Part shown: positions 8,314-17,705 of the stretch, piece after piece
How the letters are laid out: every line of letters begins with the position of its first letter
How positions within the stretch are numbered: the stretch's first letter is position 1
Translations under genes and position numbers: made by a program
Notes under the pieces: model-generated
Database searches by the model: none
What the model was told of the DNA's origin: nothing
Seen by the model: only the letters and a program-made list of their open reading frames with translations
Assembly: GCF_900491935.1 (NCBI RefSeq)
Contig: NZ_UEXK01000004.1
Span: 669,277-705,015, forward strand
From: Klenkia terrae
GTDB lineage: Bacteria > Actinomycetota > Actinomycetes > Mycobacteriales > Geodermatophilaceae
Length of the DNA stretch: 35,739 bases
Direction of reading: 5' to 3'

Positions 8314-9824
8314 CGTCGGCCTCTGCGGTCCGGCAGCCCAACGCCGAGGGGAATGGCGGCAGCGGCGAAGGCGGAGTCCTGCGCCAGGTCGAGTCGCAGC
8401 GGCACGAAGCCGGCGGCCCGGACCGAGGCGGACAGCCGGCGGCCGTGCTCGACCACCGGCCACGTCGCCGGCACGGTGACGCAGGCCGCCGCGGCGACGC
8501 GCACCAGAGCACGGCCGGCGGTGAGCTTCTCCTCGGCGGCACCGACCCGCTCGGTGTCCCGCCGCTGCCGGGCCCGCTGCCGGAAACCCATCCGGGCGCG
8601 CATCTCGTTGCCGGTGGTGGCGCTCATCTGCTCCCGACTGACCACCCGGGTCGCCCGGGTCAGCGGCAGCGGGTCGAGGAAGACGGTCAGGCAGCGCCGC
8701 TCCCCCGCCACCGTCGGCACGAGCACCGGGGCGAGCGCGCCGAGCACCGCACCGGAGTCGGGCAGCAGGATCGTGTCGGTCACCGACGCCCAGGCGTCGT
8801 GCAGGTAGTGCCGCACCTCGGCGCGCGCCATCGTGGGTGCCGCGGCGGCCATCGGCACCCCGGTGGCCAACTGCTGGCTGGAGGCGGCCGCCAGGTCGGC
8901 GGCGACCAGCTCGCCACGGTCACCCGGGGCGAAGCTGGTGCGCACCGCGGCGGCGAGCTGTGCGGAGTCGAGCCAGGACACCGTCGTGCAGCCGACGGGT
9001 CCACGAAGCGCGGCCTCGACCTCTGCCATCACCGAGTGCAAGACCCGGGCCCGGCCGTCCACGCCCCCGCCGGACTCCCTCGCCGCCCGGGCGATCCGTC
9101 CCTCGCCGACCACGACGGTCACGAACGCTTCGGTCCGTACCGCGGCCGGCGTCAGCGTTGCGCCCAGCAGCGCGTTGACCCGCGCGGCGAGCGTCGGCGC
9201 GTCGGGGTGGGTGTGAGTGCGTTCCCAGGCGGCGCGCTCCGCGCCGTCGTCGGGCACGGTGCGCACCTGCAGGACGAGCACGTCGATCAGCTCGGTGCGG
9301 GCGGCGAGCTCGCACATCTCGGCCAGGCCGGCGCCCATCCGGTCCCGCTCGCCCGCCTCGGCGAGCCCGATGCCGGGATGGGCAATCGACGCCACCGCTG
9401 CCCAGGTCCGTGCGGCGCAGTTCTGCACGATCACCGGCCGGGTGAACAGCTGCCCGAAGGGCGGCCCGTCGTGAGTGCGGATTCCGGCGAGCACTCCCGG
9501 CAGGTCGGCCTCGGACAGGTCGTCGGCCGTCCCCGCTCCGGCCCGTGAGCCGAACGCCGCCCAGCCCATGGCTCCTCCGATCGCGTGCAGACAGAGGTCG
9601 CCGAACCAGCGGCCGGCGGCACGGCCCCGGATAGGCACCAGCAGCACGGCGGCCAGCAGCGCCCACACCGGCAGCCAGCCGACGAACAACCCCCAGGCCT
9701 GGCCGTTCAGGGCCAGCAGCGCCGGAACGCCGGCGAGCGTCACCAAGGCCAGCTGCGTGCCGGTCATCCCCAGGAACCAACCGGAGACGTCCTTGGCGTA
9801 CTCGCCGTAGCGGTGTGCGCTCAT
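8310..9824 (-). CDS. SCO6880-family type IV transfer protein
   Basis: A 504-residue protein matching the actinobacterial SCO6880 family, always found between VirB6-like and VirB4-like genes. Two adjacent membrane helices lie at about residues 22-66 (the PrgI-like part), followed by a long soluble domain that resembles the N-terminal VirB4/TraC region without a P-loop. The SCO6880 protein and the following ATPase may therefore be a split VirB4; that is inference. The stretch VSREQMSATTGNEMRARMGFRQRARQRRD near residue 400 is charged and helical. The ATG at 9824 overlaps the upstream stop as ATGA. Complete, with no sign of damage. Confidence 0.85.
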   Translation of the reverse strand: MSAHRYGEYAKDVSGWFLGMTGTQLALVTLAGVPALLALNGQAWGLFVGWLPVWALLAAVLLVPIRGRAAGRWFGDLCLHAIGGAMGWAAFGSRAGAGTADDLSEADLPGVLAGIRTHDGPPFGQLFTRPVIVQNCAARTWAAVASIAHPGIGLAEAGERDRMGAGLAEMCELAARTELIDVLVLQVRTVPDDGAERAAWERTHTHPDAPTLAARVNALLGATLTPAAVRTEAFVTVVVGEGRIARAARESGGGVDGRARVLHSVMAEVEAALRGPVGCTTVSWLDSAQLAAAVRTSFAPGDRGELVAADLAAASSQQLATGVPMAAAAPTMARAEVRHYLHDAWASVTDTILLPDSGAVLGALAPVLVPTVAGERRCLTVFLDPLPLTRATRVVSREQMSATTGNEMRARMGFRQRARQRRDTERVGAAEEKLTAGRALVRVAAAACVTVPATWPVVEHGRRLSASVRAAGFVPLRLDLAQDSAFAAAAIPLGVGLPDRRGRR

Positions 9825-11449
9825 GCGGCACCGTCGTCGGCAGGAGAGTCAGGCCGCCCCCGCGGAGCGGGGAGGTCGGATTGGGGAGACCCGCCGCGTC
9901 CGGCGCCGTTGGCCCGCTCCGCGGGCCAGCCAACAGCCGCTGCGCCGTCGGCGAGGGACGACCACAGCGGATCAGGAGTCAGGGGGTCTTGGCCGTCCCC
10001 GTCCGGACGCGGCGACGCGTCGTCCTGTCGTGAGAGCGCGGTTGCGCGAGCGTGCCCGTTTCCCGCCACGGAAGCCCGGCCCCGAACTGACTGCCTGTAG
10101 TAGGGCGCGGTGTGTCCGATGCCAGCTCCGGAGAGGACGTCGGCCGCCGAGGCGGCCACCCCAGCGGCCAGACGGCCGGCCGTGGAGGTGCCCGTTGTCA
10201 GCGCACGCAGCGCGCCGGCGAAGCGACCACTGGTCGCGGCGTCGGCGGTCGACTCCCCCTGCGCGCGGTCTCCAACCAGCTCTGCCGCGGCTCCGGAGGC
10301 CGCAACCCCACCGGAGGCGGCGACAGCGGCGGCCCCCGCAGCACGACCACCTCCCCCGCCGAGATTGCCCAGTGCGCCCATGACTCCGCCAGAGGCGGCC
10401 AGGGACGAACGCAGAGCCGCGCCGCTGGAGGTACCGGGGTCGACAAAGGCCAGCAGCCGGAACAGCGCCAGCGGGCAGATCGCGCCGAGCAGAATCAGCA
10501 GGCAGCCGACCACCGCCATGCCGACCGCTGCCTCTGTGCTCGTTTCCTCGGCTCCGGTGACGATGCCCTCGGTGATGGTGACGCCGACACCAAGGATGAG
10601 GACGGCGACCGGGGCGACCAGCAGTGCGGCGAGGAACCAGCGCAGGCTGCGCCAGAACCAGGCGCTCGAGGACTGTGCCAACAGGCCGCCGGCCGAGATG
10701 GCCGAGGTCGCCGCCAGCACGATCAACGCCGCCTCGCGGACCAGCATCAGCAGCAGGTAGCCGACGCTGGCCGGCACCAGGAGGAAAATGGAGCTGACTC
10801 CGAGAACGGTGGCAACCGTGCCGTTGACCACGTCGCGGCCCACGCTGATCGACGGGTCAAAGGCGGCCAGAGTGTCGATGTCGAGCAGGCTGCGCAGCAA
10901 GGCGGTGATCAGCCCGGAGACGCCGGTGACCAGCAGCGCCGCGATGCCGACGTAGCTGACCCAGACCAGCCCGAACTGCAGCAGGCCGATGAGCAGCCGG
11001 CCGAGGCTCTGCCCGTCCCGGCGTGCCGCCGCGACACCGAGTTGCACCATGGCCATCAGCGCAGCCACGGCCGCGCCGATGCCGAAGGTCACTGGATAGA
11101 CCCCGGCCAGCGGGCCCCCTGCGGACAGGTCAGGGGTGGCGAGCGCGTCGATCACCGAGAAGGCCAGGCCCAGTAGCCACAGCCCGGCCTCCCACAGCGA
11201 CAACATGGCGCTGATCCACACGTCGGCGACCACGGCTCCGGCCGCTTCACCGATCACGCAGAACGGGTTGGTCGGCAGACACGACAACGCGTCCTCGGCC
11301 GATGACGGATCGGCCGGGAAGGCGACCACCACCGCCGTGTCGGCCAATGCGGGAGCGGCGACTGCCAGCCATCCCGCCGCCGCCAGCAGAACGACGACCA
11401 AAGCTCTGGGCCCGACCCGACTACGCCGTCGTGGCTGTGGGCTAGGCAT
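9821..11449 (-). CDS. polytopic membrane channel protein, VirB6/TrbL-like
   Basis: A 542-residue inner-membrane protein. The N-terminus has a signal peptide (RALVVVLLAAAGWLAVAAPALA) followed by an extracytoplasmic Cys pair (SCLPTNPFC), then about seven or eight hydrophobic helices up to residue 345. The C-terminal 190 residues are Ala/Gly-rich, then polar and low complexity (ending PRGRPDSPADDGAA). Topology and position fit the VirB6/TrbL role, as for SCO6881. The ATG at 11449 overlaps the preceding gene by 8 bases; an extension to 11533 is a shadow. Confidence 0.82.
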   Translation of the reverse strand: MPSPQPRRRSRVGPRALVVVLLAAAGWLAVAAPALADTAVVVAFPADPSSAEDALSCLPTNPFCVIGEAAGAVVADVWISAMLSLWEAGLWLLGLAFSVIDALATPDLSAGGPLAGVYPVTFGIGAAVAALMAMVQLGVAAARRDGQSLGRLLIGLLQFGLVWVSYVGIAALLVTGVSGLITALLRSLLDIDTLAAFDPSISVGRDVVNGTVATVLGVSSIFLLVPASVGYLLLMLVREAALIVLAATSAISAGGLLAQSSSAWFWRSLRWFLAALLVAPVAVLILGVGVTITEGIVTGAEETSTEAAVGMAVVGCLLILLGAICPLALFRLLAFVDPGTSSGAALRSSLAASGGVMGALGNLGGGGGRAAGAAAVAASGGVAASGAAAELVGDRAQGESTADAATSGRFAGALRALTTGTSTAGRLAAGVAASAADVLSGAGIGHTAPYYRQSVRGRASVAGNGHARATALSRQDDASPRPDGDGQDPLTPDPLWSSLADGAAAVGWPAERANGAGRGGSPQSDLPAPRGRPDSPADDGAA

Positions 11450-12251
11450 GGCGCAGATCCCGCCAGCCAGCCGCGATCGCGGTGTCGGTACCCGGCCAGA
11501 CGGACGGCGCCGGCGCGGGCTCCGGCCCGGCACCGATCATCCACCGGTCCCCCACCCATGCCATGCGCTGGCAGTCGGCGATCGCGATCCGCGACGTCTG
11601 CTCGACGGTGACGGTGAACTCGAGGTTTACGCACACCACCGCGAACTGCGGACCCACCGTTCCCTTGATCAGCCCCATCGCCGGTCGGACAACGATGGCC
11701 AACTGCGGGGACCCGGCACCGGACAGCCCCGCCGCCGACAGAAGGCTCGCCATGCCAGCCACCCCGGACCACGACTCCGGGGTCGGGCCGCCAGGGGCAG
11801 CCCACTCGGCGATGACACGCCGCACACCGTCCATCGAGCCGGTCTGCATCGCCGTCACGTCGATCGCGGCCAACTGCGCCAGGGCCCCTTCCGAAGTGCG
11901 GGGAAAGCCGGTGGGCACGTCAGCCGGGCCGTCGGCCGTGGTGCGCGGCAACTCGATGACACCCGCCGCCTGCCGCGACACCGGACCTGGCAGCGCGTCG
12001 TCCGGGTCGGCGGTCGGCATCGGCGTCGCGGCCAGGGCATCTTGGGACGACGTATCCGTGGAGAGTGAATCTCCCTGTCGCGCAGCGTGCGCTGAGCCTG
12101 ACTCCTCCTCGGTCAGCGCCCCAACGACTGCGAGGACCACGCCGGCCAAGACCGCTAGCGCGACGAGGGCGGCGACCACGACCAGCGTGAGAAGTCGACC
12201 AGCTCCCCACCCAGGGATAGCGCTTCCCTGGACGTCTCGGTGGCGGCGCAT
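11442..12251 (-). CDS. bitopic conjugation protein, possible VirB8/TcpC-like
   Basis: A 269-residue protein with a short basic N-terminus, one membrane helix at about residues 20-43 (LLTLVVVAALVALAVLAGVV), a polar linker and a folded extracytoplasmic domain from about 110 to 265. The domain has an alternating strand-helix pattern (PQLAIVVRPAMGL, then FAVVCVNLEFTVTV, then IAIADCQRMAWVGDRWMIG) of the kind seen in NTF2-like VirB8/TcpC domains. The start overlaps the previous stop as TGATG. The family assignment rests on topology, gene order and fold impression, not on a catalytic motif. Confidence 0.78.
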   Translation of the reverse strand: MRRHRDVQGSAIPGWGAGRLLTLVVVAALVALAVLAGVVLAVVGALTEEESGSAHAARQGDSLSTDTSSQDALAATPMPTADPDDALPGPVSRQAAGVIELPRTTADGPADVPTGFPRTSEGALAQLAAIDVTAMQTGSMDGVRRVIAEWAAPGGPTPESWSGVAGMASLLSAAGLSGAGSPQLAIVVRPAMGLIKGTVGPQFAVVCVNLEFTVTVEQTSRIAIADCQRMAWVGDRWMIGAGPEPAPAPSVWPGTDTAIAAGWRDLRHA

Positions 12252-12634
12252 CACGTGCACCCGCTGCCGGTGATCGAGTCCAGGATGACGAGGATGACCG
12301 TGTAGGCGATGGCCACCATCACCACCACCGCGACGCCCATGGCCCCGTACCGGGAGGCGTGCGGATGGGAGAAGATCCGCCCGACGAGGATCGACCCGAG
12401 GGACACGACCGCGCCGATGCCGATCAGCGCCAGCACGCCCCACTTCACCCAGGCGGTCACATCGTCGGCGAAGGCTTCCATCCCGGGCGGTGCCTGGGGG
12501 CAGACCGCCGCGCTGATTTCGGCCGGCGTCGCAGTCGCCGGCCCGGCATCCAGCACGACGAACCCGGCAAGGACGAACACCACGCTTGATGCGGCCCGCA
12601 CCGCCACGGCGGTGCTCCGGCGCCCGGCGGTCAC
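12251..12634 (-). CDS. small membrane protein, VirB2-like topology
   Basis: A 127-residue protein with a cleavable-looking signal (VVFVLAGFVVLDAGPATATPA) and two membrane helices (about 63-85 and 97-120) joined by a short loop with basic residues (RIFSHPHASRYG). A Cys lies near each end of the mature chain. This is the topology of VirB2/TrbC pilins and matches the first membrane gene in SCO6880-type clusters. The ATG at 12634 overlaps the preceding stop as ATGA. It could instead be a small channel subunit; no pilin signature decides this. Confidence 0.78.
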   Translation of the reverse strand: MTAGRRSTAVAVRAASSVVFVLAGFVVLDAGPATATPAEISAAVCPQAPPGMEAFADDVTAWVKWGVLALIGIGAVVSLGSILVGRIFSHPHASRYGAMGVAVVVMVAIAYTVILVILDSITGSGCT

Positions 12635-13566
12635 GGAGTCCCCCCCGCCGGGGCCACGAGTGCGGCCACCGCCCGGCCGGCGGCCGCCACTGGCTTCGGT
12701 AGCCGGTCGCCGGTCAGCCCGGCAATCTGCAGTTGCCGGTCGATCGGCACTGGGACCACCTGCCCCCGCGACCGCAACTCACGAAGCCGCGGACCGCAGC
12801 TGACCTCCACCAGCCGGGGCCAGCGGGCCGGGCCCACTGCGGCGACCGCCGCCTCGCCGCCGACGGCGGCGAGCAGCTGCTCGGTCTGCCGGACCGACGG
12901 CACCGTCACCCGGGTGACGACGACGACCATCGCGCCGCCGACGACCGAACCGGGTGGATCGAGCAGCGTGCGGGTCAGCGACCAGCCGGCATCGACCACC
13001 CTCAGGGGCTCAGCGTCGTCGGTCTCTGGTGGCGGCGGAAGCACTCCGTCGGCCGGATGCCGAGTGAGGCGGACGACGTCGAGTCGATTCCGGCGACCGC
13101 GCCGCCAGGCCCCGTCCGTGCCCATCTCGATGGCCGGGGCCGCCACCAAGCCCGACTGGACAGGCTCGGCATAGTCGACCAGCTGCACACGCCTGGCTTC
13201 CGCCAGCCCTTCGGCCACGGCCAAGGCGACCGTCGAAGCGCCGGCGCCGGCGTGACCGGCCATCACCAGGACGACAGGATCGCCGACGTTGGACGCCACC
13301 CACGGGATCGAACTGGCAGCCGGCCGGGAGGCAGCGACAGGACCCGCAGCGCGCGACGCCTGGCCTCTCCAAACGACGTCGAGATCGTTGAGGTCGTCGA
13401 AGTTCCCTGAGCGGATCGCGATGACGGCCGCGCGCATCGCCTCGACCGTCATCGGCCGTGCTCGACGAGAAGTCAGTGGGTCCGCGATCGCCATCGATCC
13501 CGACGGCGGCGCGTCACGGCTCATCCGACCGCGCCGCGGTCCCCGACGCGGGGTTGGGCTCTGCAT
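12631..13566 (-). CDS. MinD/ParA-like protein with degenerate P-loop, first gene of transfer operon
   Basis: A 311-residue protein of the SIMIBI/MinD fold by pattern: VLVMAGHAGAGASTVALAVAEGL (P-loop at about 104-112), a following strand-turn VQLVDYAEP, and a later AMVVVVTRV strand. The P-loop has Ala where the catalytic Lys should be, so ATP hydrolysis is doubtful. Homologues of this type head actinobacterial type IV clusters. Residues 1-95 are basic and poorly structured, and the start is uncertain: ATGs at 13566, 13524, 13494 and 13452 all lack a strong ribosome binding site. Directly upstream (13589-13619) lies the tandem CTGGAG motif with an inverted copy, the probable control region of the operon. 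Confidence 0.8.
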   Translation of the reverse strand: MQSPTPRRGPRRGRMSRDAPPSGSMAIADPLTSRRARPMTVEAMRAAVIAIRSGNFDDLNDLDVVWRGQASRAAGPVAASRPAASSIPWVASNVGDPVVLVMAGHAGAGASTVALAVAEGLAEARRVQLVDYAEPVQSGLVAAPAIEMGTDGAWRRGRRNRLDVVRLTRHPADGVLPPPPETDDAEPLRVVDAGWSLTRTLLDPPGSVVGGAMVVVVTRVTVPSVRQTEQLLAAVGGEAAVAAVGPARWPRLVEVSCGPRLRELRSRGQVVPVPIDRQLQIAGLTGDRLPKPVAAAGRAVAALVAPAGGTP

Positions 13567-13588
13567 GCGCCGACCGTGTCGTCCGGGC

Positions 13589-13619
13589 CTCCAGAAGTCC
13601 TCCAGTTAGCAAACTGGAG
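13589..13619 (-). promoter_or_regulatory. 11-bp tandem ACTGGAG operator candidate of the transfer operon
   Basis: On the minus strand 13607-13589 reads AACTGGAGGACTTCTGGAG, two CTGGAG half-sites at 11-bp period. Immediately before it, CTCCAGTT at 13619-13612 is an inverted copy, giving a perfect 8-bp inverted repeat with a 4-base loop (13600-13619). It ends 22 bases upstream of the first possible start of the operon (13566). The same tandem arrangement stands before the Tad and xis/int operons. Confidence 0.6.
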
Positions 13620-13688
13620 AGCGGTCATCGGCCGAGGTGAAGTGTGTGCCGGCGCTGGGGTGGTACCGAACGACTCTCACCGGCGGAC

Positions 13689-13707
13689 GACTGGAGGATT
13701 ACCGGAG
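13689..13707 (+). promoter_or_regulatory. degenerate tandem motif between the two operons
   Basis: GACTGGAGGATTACCGGAG on the plus strand: CTGGAG followed 11 bp later by CCGGAG, one mismatch. It lies between the last gene of the Tad operon (ends 13755) and the transfer operon, about 70-100 bp from the strong motif copy. No plus-strand gene begins here, so it may be an auxiliary site. Confidence 0.35.
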
Positions 13708-13754
13708 TCCCGACGCCGCACGCCGGCGGATGCCGGCCCTCGATCGGGTTTCGG

Positions 13755-14012
13755 TCAGGGACGCTGGGCACCCTGCCGTGGAGCGCCGACCGCGCGCCGT
13801 GGAACCCCGTGCTTGTCCAGCACGCGGCGGACTGCGGTGGGCGAACGGTCGATCAGCTCGGCGATCTGCCGCAGCGAGCGGCCGGCGGCGTACTCGGCGA
13901 GGACGAAGGCCTCCAGCTGCGTCTGCAGCCGCAGACTGGGCACGGTGCCGGTGCGGGCAGTACCGGCGAAGGCGGGCAGCGGGCGAAGCTGTGGCCGCGG
14001 CGGATAGGGCAT
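13755..14012 (-). CDS. small helix-turn-helix DNA-binding protein
   Basis: An 85-residue protein whose residues about 38-70 form a clear HTH: AEYAAGRSLRQIAELIDRS, then PTAVRRVLDKHGVPRR. This is the Sigma70-region-4/transposase-like fold also seen in small actinobacterial regulators. N-terminal 30 residues are Pro/Arg-rich and probably disordered. The ATG at 14012 follows the previous stop by 7 bases. It is the last gene of the Tad operon and lies next to the operator region of the transfer operon, so a regulatory role is plausible. DNA target unknown. Confidence 0.75.
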   Translation of the reverse strand: MPYPPRPQLRPLPAFAGTARTGTVPSLRLQTQLEAFVLAEYAAGRSLRQIAELIDRSPTAVRRVLDKHGVPRRAVGAPRQGAQRP

Positions 14013-14019
14013 GGCTGGA

Positions 14020-14397
14020 TCAGTGCCGAGCCGGCCAGGCGATCAGCGGTCCCAGCCGGAGGTCGGGGTCTACGCCCTGGCCGGCCGGAGCGCAGTGATC
14101 GTGGCTGCCGGCGGCGTGCGCAAACGCAGCGAGCACCAGGCCGAGTCTGCGACGGTCCAGCGCCACCACCACGTCGGCAAGGTCGACCGGCCGGCCGTCG
14201 GCGAGGCTTACGGCTACCCGGAGCACCGCAAGCTCCTCCGGGCTGCCGGGCAGCCGCCCGTCGGCGAGGGCAGCGTCGAGCTCGGCCCACTCAATGCGCG
14301 CCCACATCTGCCCGCCGACCGGCTCGGCCTCCACCGTGATCATCCCAGCGGCGGGCAGATGAGCCGGCCAGTAACCGTCGTTGGCGAGCAGCAGCAC
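14020..14397 (-). CDS. uncharacterised small protein of Tad operon
   Basis: About 125 residues from a GTG at 14397 (VLLLANDGYWPAHLPAAG). Coding character continues upstream in the same frame (ALLNAAVGDYAAEAA) as far as a TAG, with no ATG, GTG or TTG available, so the true N-terminus may have been lost to an indel or may use CTG at about 14433. Middle part (WARIEWAELDAALADGRLP, then ELAVLRVAVSLADGRPVDLADVV) is an alternating helical pattern seen in hypothetical proteins of actinobacterial mobile elements. No catalytic motif, no membrane segment. Function unknown. Confidence 0.6.
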   Translation of the reverse strand: MLLLANDGYWPAHLPAAGMITVEAEPVGGQMWARIEWAELDAALADGRLPGSPEELAVLRVAVSLADGRPVDLADVVVALDRRRLGLVLAAFAHAAGSHDHCAPAGQGVDPDLRLGPLIAWPARH

Positions 14398-14416
14398 GGC
14401 GGCCTCGGCGGCGTAG

Positions 14417-14654
14417 TCACCGACCGCGGCATTCAGCAGCGCTGACCTCTACCTCGTCGAGGTCGAGGTCGGCGGCGATCGGGTCGATGATGACCAGCGT
14501 CTCTCCTTCCATCCCGAGGGCCTGCGCACTCGAGTGTGGTCAGCAGGTACGACACCTCGACCTGCCGGCGAAGGTCCCGGACGTCCCGGACTGCGGTTCG
14601 TCCAGGTTGGACGCTTCCCTCGTTGTGGTGGATGCAGCCAGCGGCCGTCGTCAC
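14417..14654 (-). pseudogene. small uncharacterised gene, apparent +1 frameshift
   Basis: The GTG at 14654 overlaps the previous stop as GTGA. The first 43 or so codons look coding (RTAVRDVRDLRRQVEVSYLL, then TTLEC). From about 14535 the coding pattern continues in another frame (QALGMEGETLVIIDPIAADL, then DLDEVEVSAAECRGR) and stops at 14417. The total of 238 bases is one more than a multiple of three, as expected for one extra base near 14530-14538. Restored, the product would be about 78 residues with a C-terminal acidic strand-helix unit. Real mutation or sequence error cannot be told apart here. Confidence 0.5.
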
Positions 14655-17600
14655 GAGGCACGGTCGAGGAACTGCCGGCGGGCGCGGTTGATGGTCTCCG
14701 CGGTGCTCATGGGCAGGTCCATCTCGTCCTCACCGTCGTGGACGGCCACGATGCGAGCGACGTAGGTCTCGGCCTCGGCGCGGTTGCCCTGGTGGTAGGC
14801 CACCCACATCGCGTCCAGCAGCACTTGTTCGTCGTCCGGCGCCACAAGCAGGGCGGTGGCCGAGGCGGTGCCGGCGGCGGCCAGGTCGCCGTCGGCGAGG
14901 GCGGCGGTGACGACCTGGTGGGCGACGTCGCAGACCGCGGCGGTGAGTGTGAGGTCCAAGCCGTCCAGCCACTCGTAGCCGGCCGGGCGCTGGGCGAACG
15001 GCGAGCCAGACACCAGCTGAAGGGCGGCCAGCAGGTCGGGCAGGCCGTCGTTTCCGCGGACAGCGGCGCGGGCGCGCAGCTGGCGGAAGAGGTCGGCGTC
15101 GACAAGCACGCCGGTCAACGTGTAGCGGCCGCGGTGGCCGGAACTGACGTGCTTTTGGCCGGTGGCGGGATCGGTGCCCAACCAGGCGCGGGCGCCGGCG
15201 GTGACCCGGTGGACGTAGGCGCGGGCGCTGACCGGGTCGGCCCTGCCGCCGCGGGCAGGCTGCAGCGCGGTGGCGGCCTCGTCGGCGGTGGCGCCGTGCG
15301 GGCGGGTGGCGAGGTAGGCGACCGTCTCCTCGTAACGGCGCCGCAGCCCGGACCGGGCGACGGCCGCCTCATCACCGTGCGCGCTCAGGGTGACCGGTCC
15401 GAGCAGCGTCAGCCGCGGCCGGGCGCATTCTGGCGACCACCAGTCGGCGAGATCGCGGTCGAGTTGGGCGAGGTCGTCCTCGATCCGGCTGCGCATGTCG
15501 GCTGGCGCCGCACGCCCCGGCGCCTCGGCGGCATCGCTCGCCGACGACGTCGTTCGGGCGGCAATGTCGGTCGGCGAGCGCGGCGTGGCATCGCCTGCTG
15601 CAGCAGTGGTGGACCTGCGTACGACCGTCTGCGGGGCGGCCAGTTGGACCCGTGGCTCGGTGATGCCCGAATCGGATGCGTCGTTGCGGAGGGCGCCGGC
15701 GGCGTCGGTGTGCACCTGCCAGGGGCGGTCGCCGGCGGCGACGGGGATTGGGTCGTCATTGGAGTCACGCTCGAAGGCCAGCAGCGTGGCGATGTCGCGA
15801 CCCTGCTCGGCGGTCAGTTGTGGAGCCGGTAGCCGCAGCCCCAGTGCCGGAATGAGCAGCGACCCGTCGTCCGTCAGCGTCAGCAGCCACTCGTCGCCGG
15901 CCTCCCCCGCGTCGACGCCGAGCACGAGTGCGACCGCGGCGCGCCGCTCGCGGGCGGGCAAAGCAGCGGCGGCCTCGGTCAGTTCGCCGCCCTGATCTGG
16001 CGTCTGTGGGTTGAGGACGACCTGCGGCATCCAGCCGTCCCCCGCTCCGGCCCGCAACCGCCCGTCCAGCACGTCGTCGGTGTCGCGCTCGGCCGCTTCC
16101 CGCAGCGCGGCGTGCAGAGCGGGATCGTTGGCGGTGTCGGTCGGTTGGACCCGGTGCGGTGCCAGGTCGAGCAGTTCCTCGCCGAAACCAACGGTGGTGA
16201 CAGTGAGGTGGTCCGACCAGCTGTTGACGGCCAGTTCGGCGGCCAGGTGCCGGGCGAAGTCCGTGCGGCGGTCGGCCGGTCCGGTCACGTACACGGCGCC
16301 GAGGCGTTCCAGGTCGAGCAGCCAACGGTCGCCGCCGTCGGTCCCGATGGTGACCAGGGTCGGATATGGCGCCAGGCGAGCCCGGACCACTTCGGTGGCC
16401 ACGCCGGTGTCCCGGTCCAGCCGCACGAACCACCACAGGCCGGTGTCATCGGCGGTCCACGGTTCGGGCGGCGGACTGTCGGCCGGGGCGTGCAGCCGCA
16501 GCTCGAGCCGGCCGCCGTGCAGTCGGGCGGCGACAACGTCGGGCATCAGCCCGTCTGGGTGCTCGGAGATCCGGACGGCGAGTCCGCGCAGCGCCAGGTC
16601 GAGCGCGTCGTAGTCGGCCGTACCCGCGTCGGCCGCCGAGGTGACGACCGTCTGGGTGGCCGACAGCCCCTTCGGGAGGGGAATCAGCCGTCGGCCAGGG
16701 CGGCGGCGGCGCAGCCGCTGGCGGCGGTGCGCCAGCCACGTCGCGCCCACGCCTGCGGCGAGCAGTGCCCCGCTGCCGGCGAGAACGGCCGCCAGTTCCG
16801 CCGCATGAGGACGAGCCAGCGGCTGCCGGGTCTACGGGCGGGAGGTCGAGGACCTGCCCGGGGAGGATCAGGTCGGGATCGGTGAATCGGCCGCCGCCGG
16901 GAAGGGGTTCGCCGGCATTGAGGGCGTAGATCGGCTGCCAGCCGTCCAGGCCGTGTTGCTCGGCGATGTCGGTGAGGGTGTCGCCGGGCCCCACGGTCAC
17001 CTCGCCGGCCGTCCTGTCGACCACGGGGACGCTGGCGTCGGGCGGAAGGATCAATACCCAGCCCGGACGGATCAGCCCCGGGTCGATGAGGATCGCGCCG
17101 TCAGGCTGGGGCCGGCCGCGGTTGAGCTCGAGGATTTCCTCGAAACGGGTCCAGTCGCCCAGGTAGCGGGCGGCGATGCGGCCGAGAGTGTCGCGCGGCT
17201 GCACCGAGTAGGTCGGACCGGCCGCGGGAGGTGCGGTAGGCGGGGTGTCGGCTGGCGGGGCGGGCGCCGGCGGCGGCTCCTCGTGGTCAAGCGGCTGTTC
17301 GGCGACGACCGGCGGACCGGCCACGGCCGGAGCGGCCCACAGCGGTGCGCTGGCGAAACCGAGGACGGCGGCCACCAGAAGGCCGGCGAGCTGCTGTGGG
17401 ACCGCCAGGCCGGGCAGCCGCAGCGGTGGCAGTCCGCGCAACTGACTGACGAGCTCGACGGCCACCGACAGGGCGAAGCACGCCCAGGCACTCCAGCCGA
17501 TCACCACGAGCAGTCCGAGGAAGACGGCGCCGGTGTCCGGTCCGCTCAGCGCAGTGGTCACCTCCACCCAGGAGGGCAGCTCGTCGGGCAGGTAAGCGCC

Positions 17601-17705
17601 ACCGAGGTGCCATAGCGCAATCGGGACGCCGGCGACGGCGGCCGCCAACACCAGAAGGGCGAGCAGCTGGCGCAGCACGTCGAATGCCCGCGGTGGCGTG
17701 GTCAT
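14651..17705 (-). pseudogene. LysM and BTAD-domain membrane protein, single-base frameshift
   Basis: A restored product of about 1,017 residues: three membrane helices in the first 125 residues, a Pro-rich linker, LysM repeats at about 165-222 and 235-288, another membrane helix (AELAAVLAGSGALLAAGVG), a long soluble region, then a winged-helix plus bacterial transcriptional activator (BTAD) domain in the last 250 residues. Such LysM-BTAD proteins accompany actinobacterial Tad loci. The LysM frame runs into out-of-frame sequence after LDLPPVDPA, while the downstream frame resumes as PLARPHAAEL. The shift lies at 16812-16834, and removing one G there joins the frames. The 3,055-base span is one base more than a multiple of three. 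The start at 17705 overlaps the previous stop as ATGA. Confidence 0.75.
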
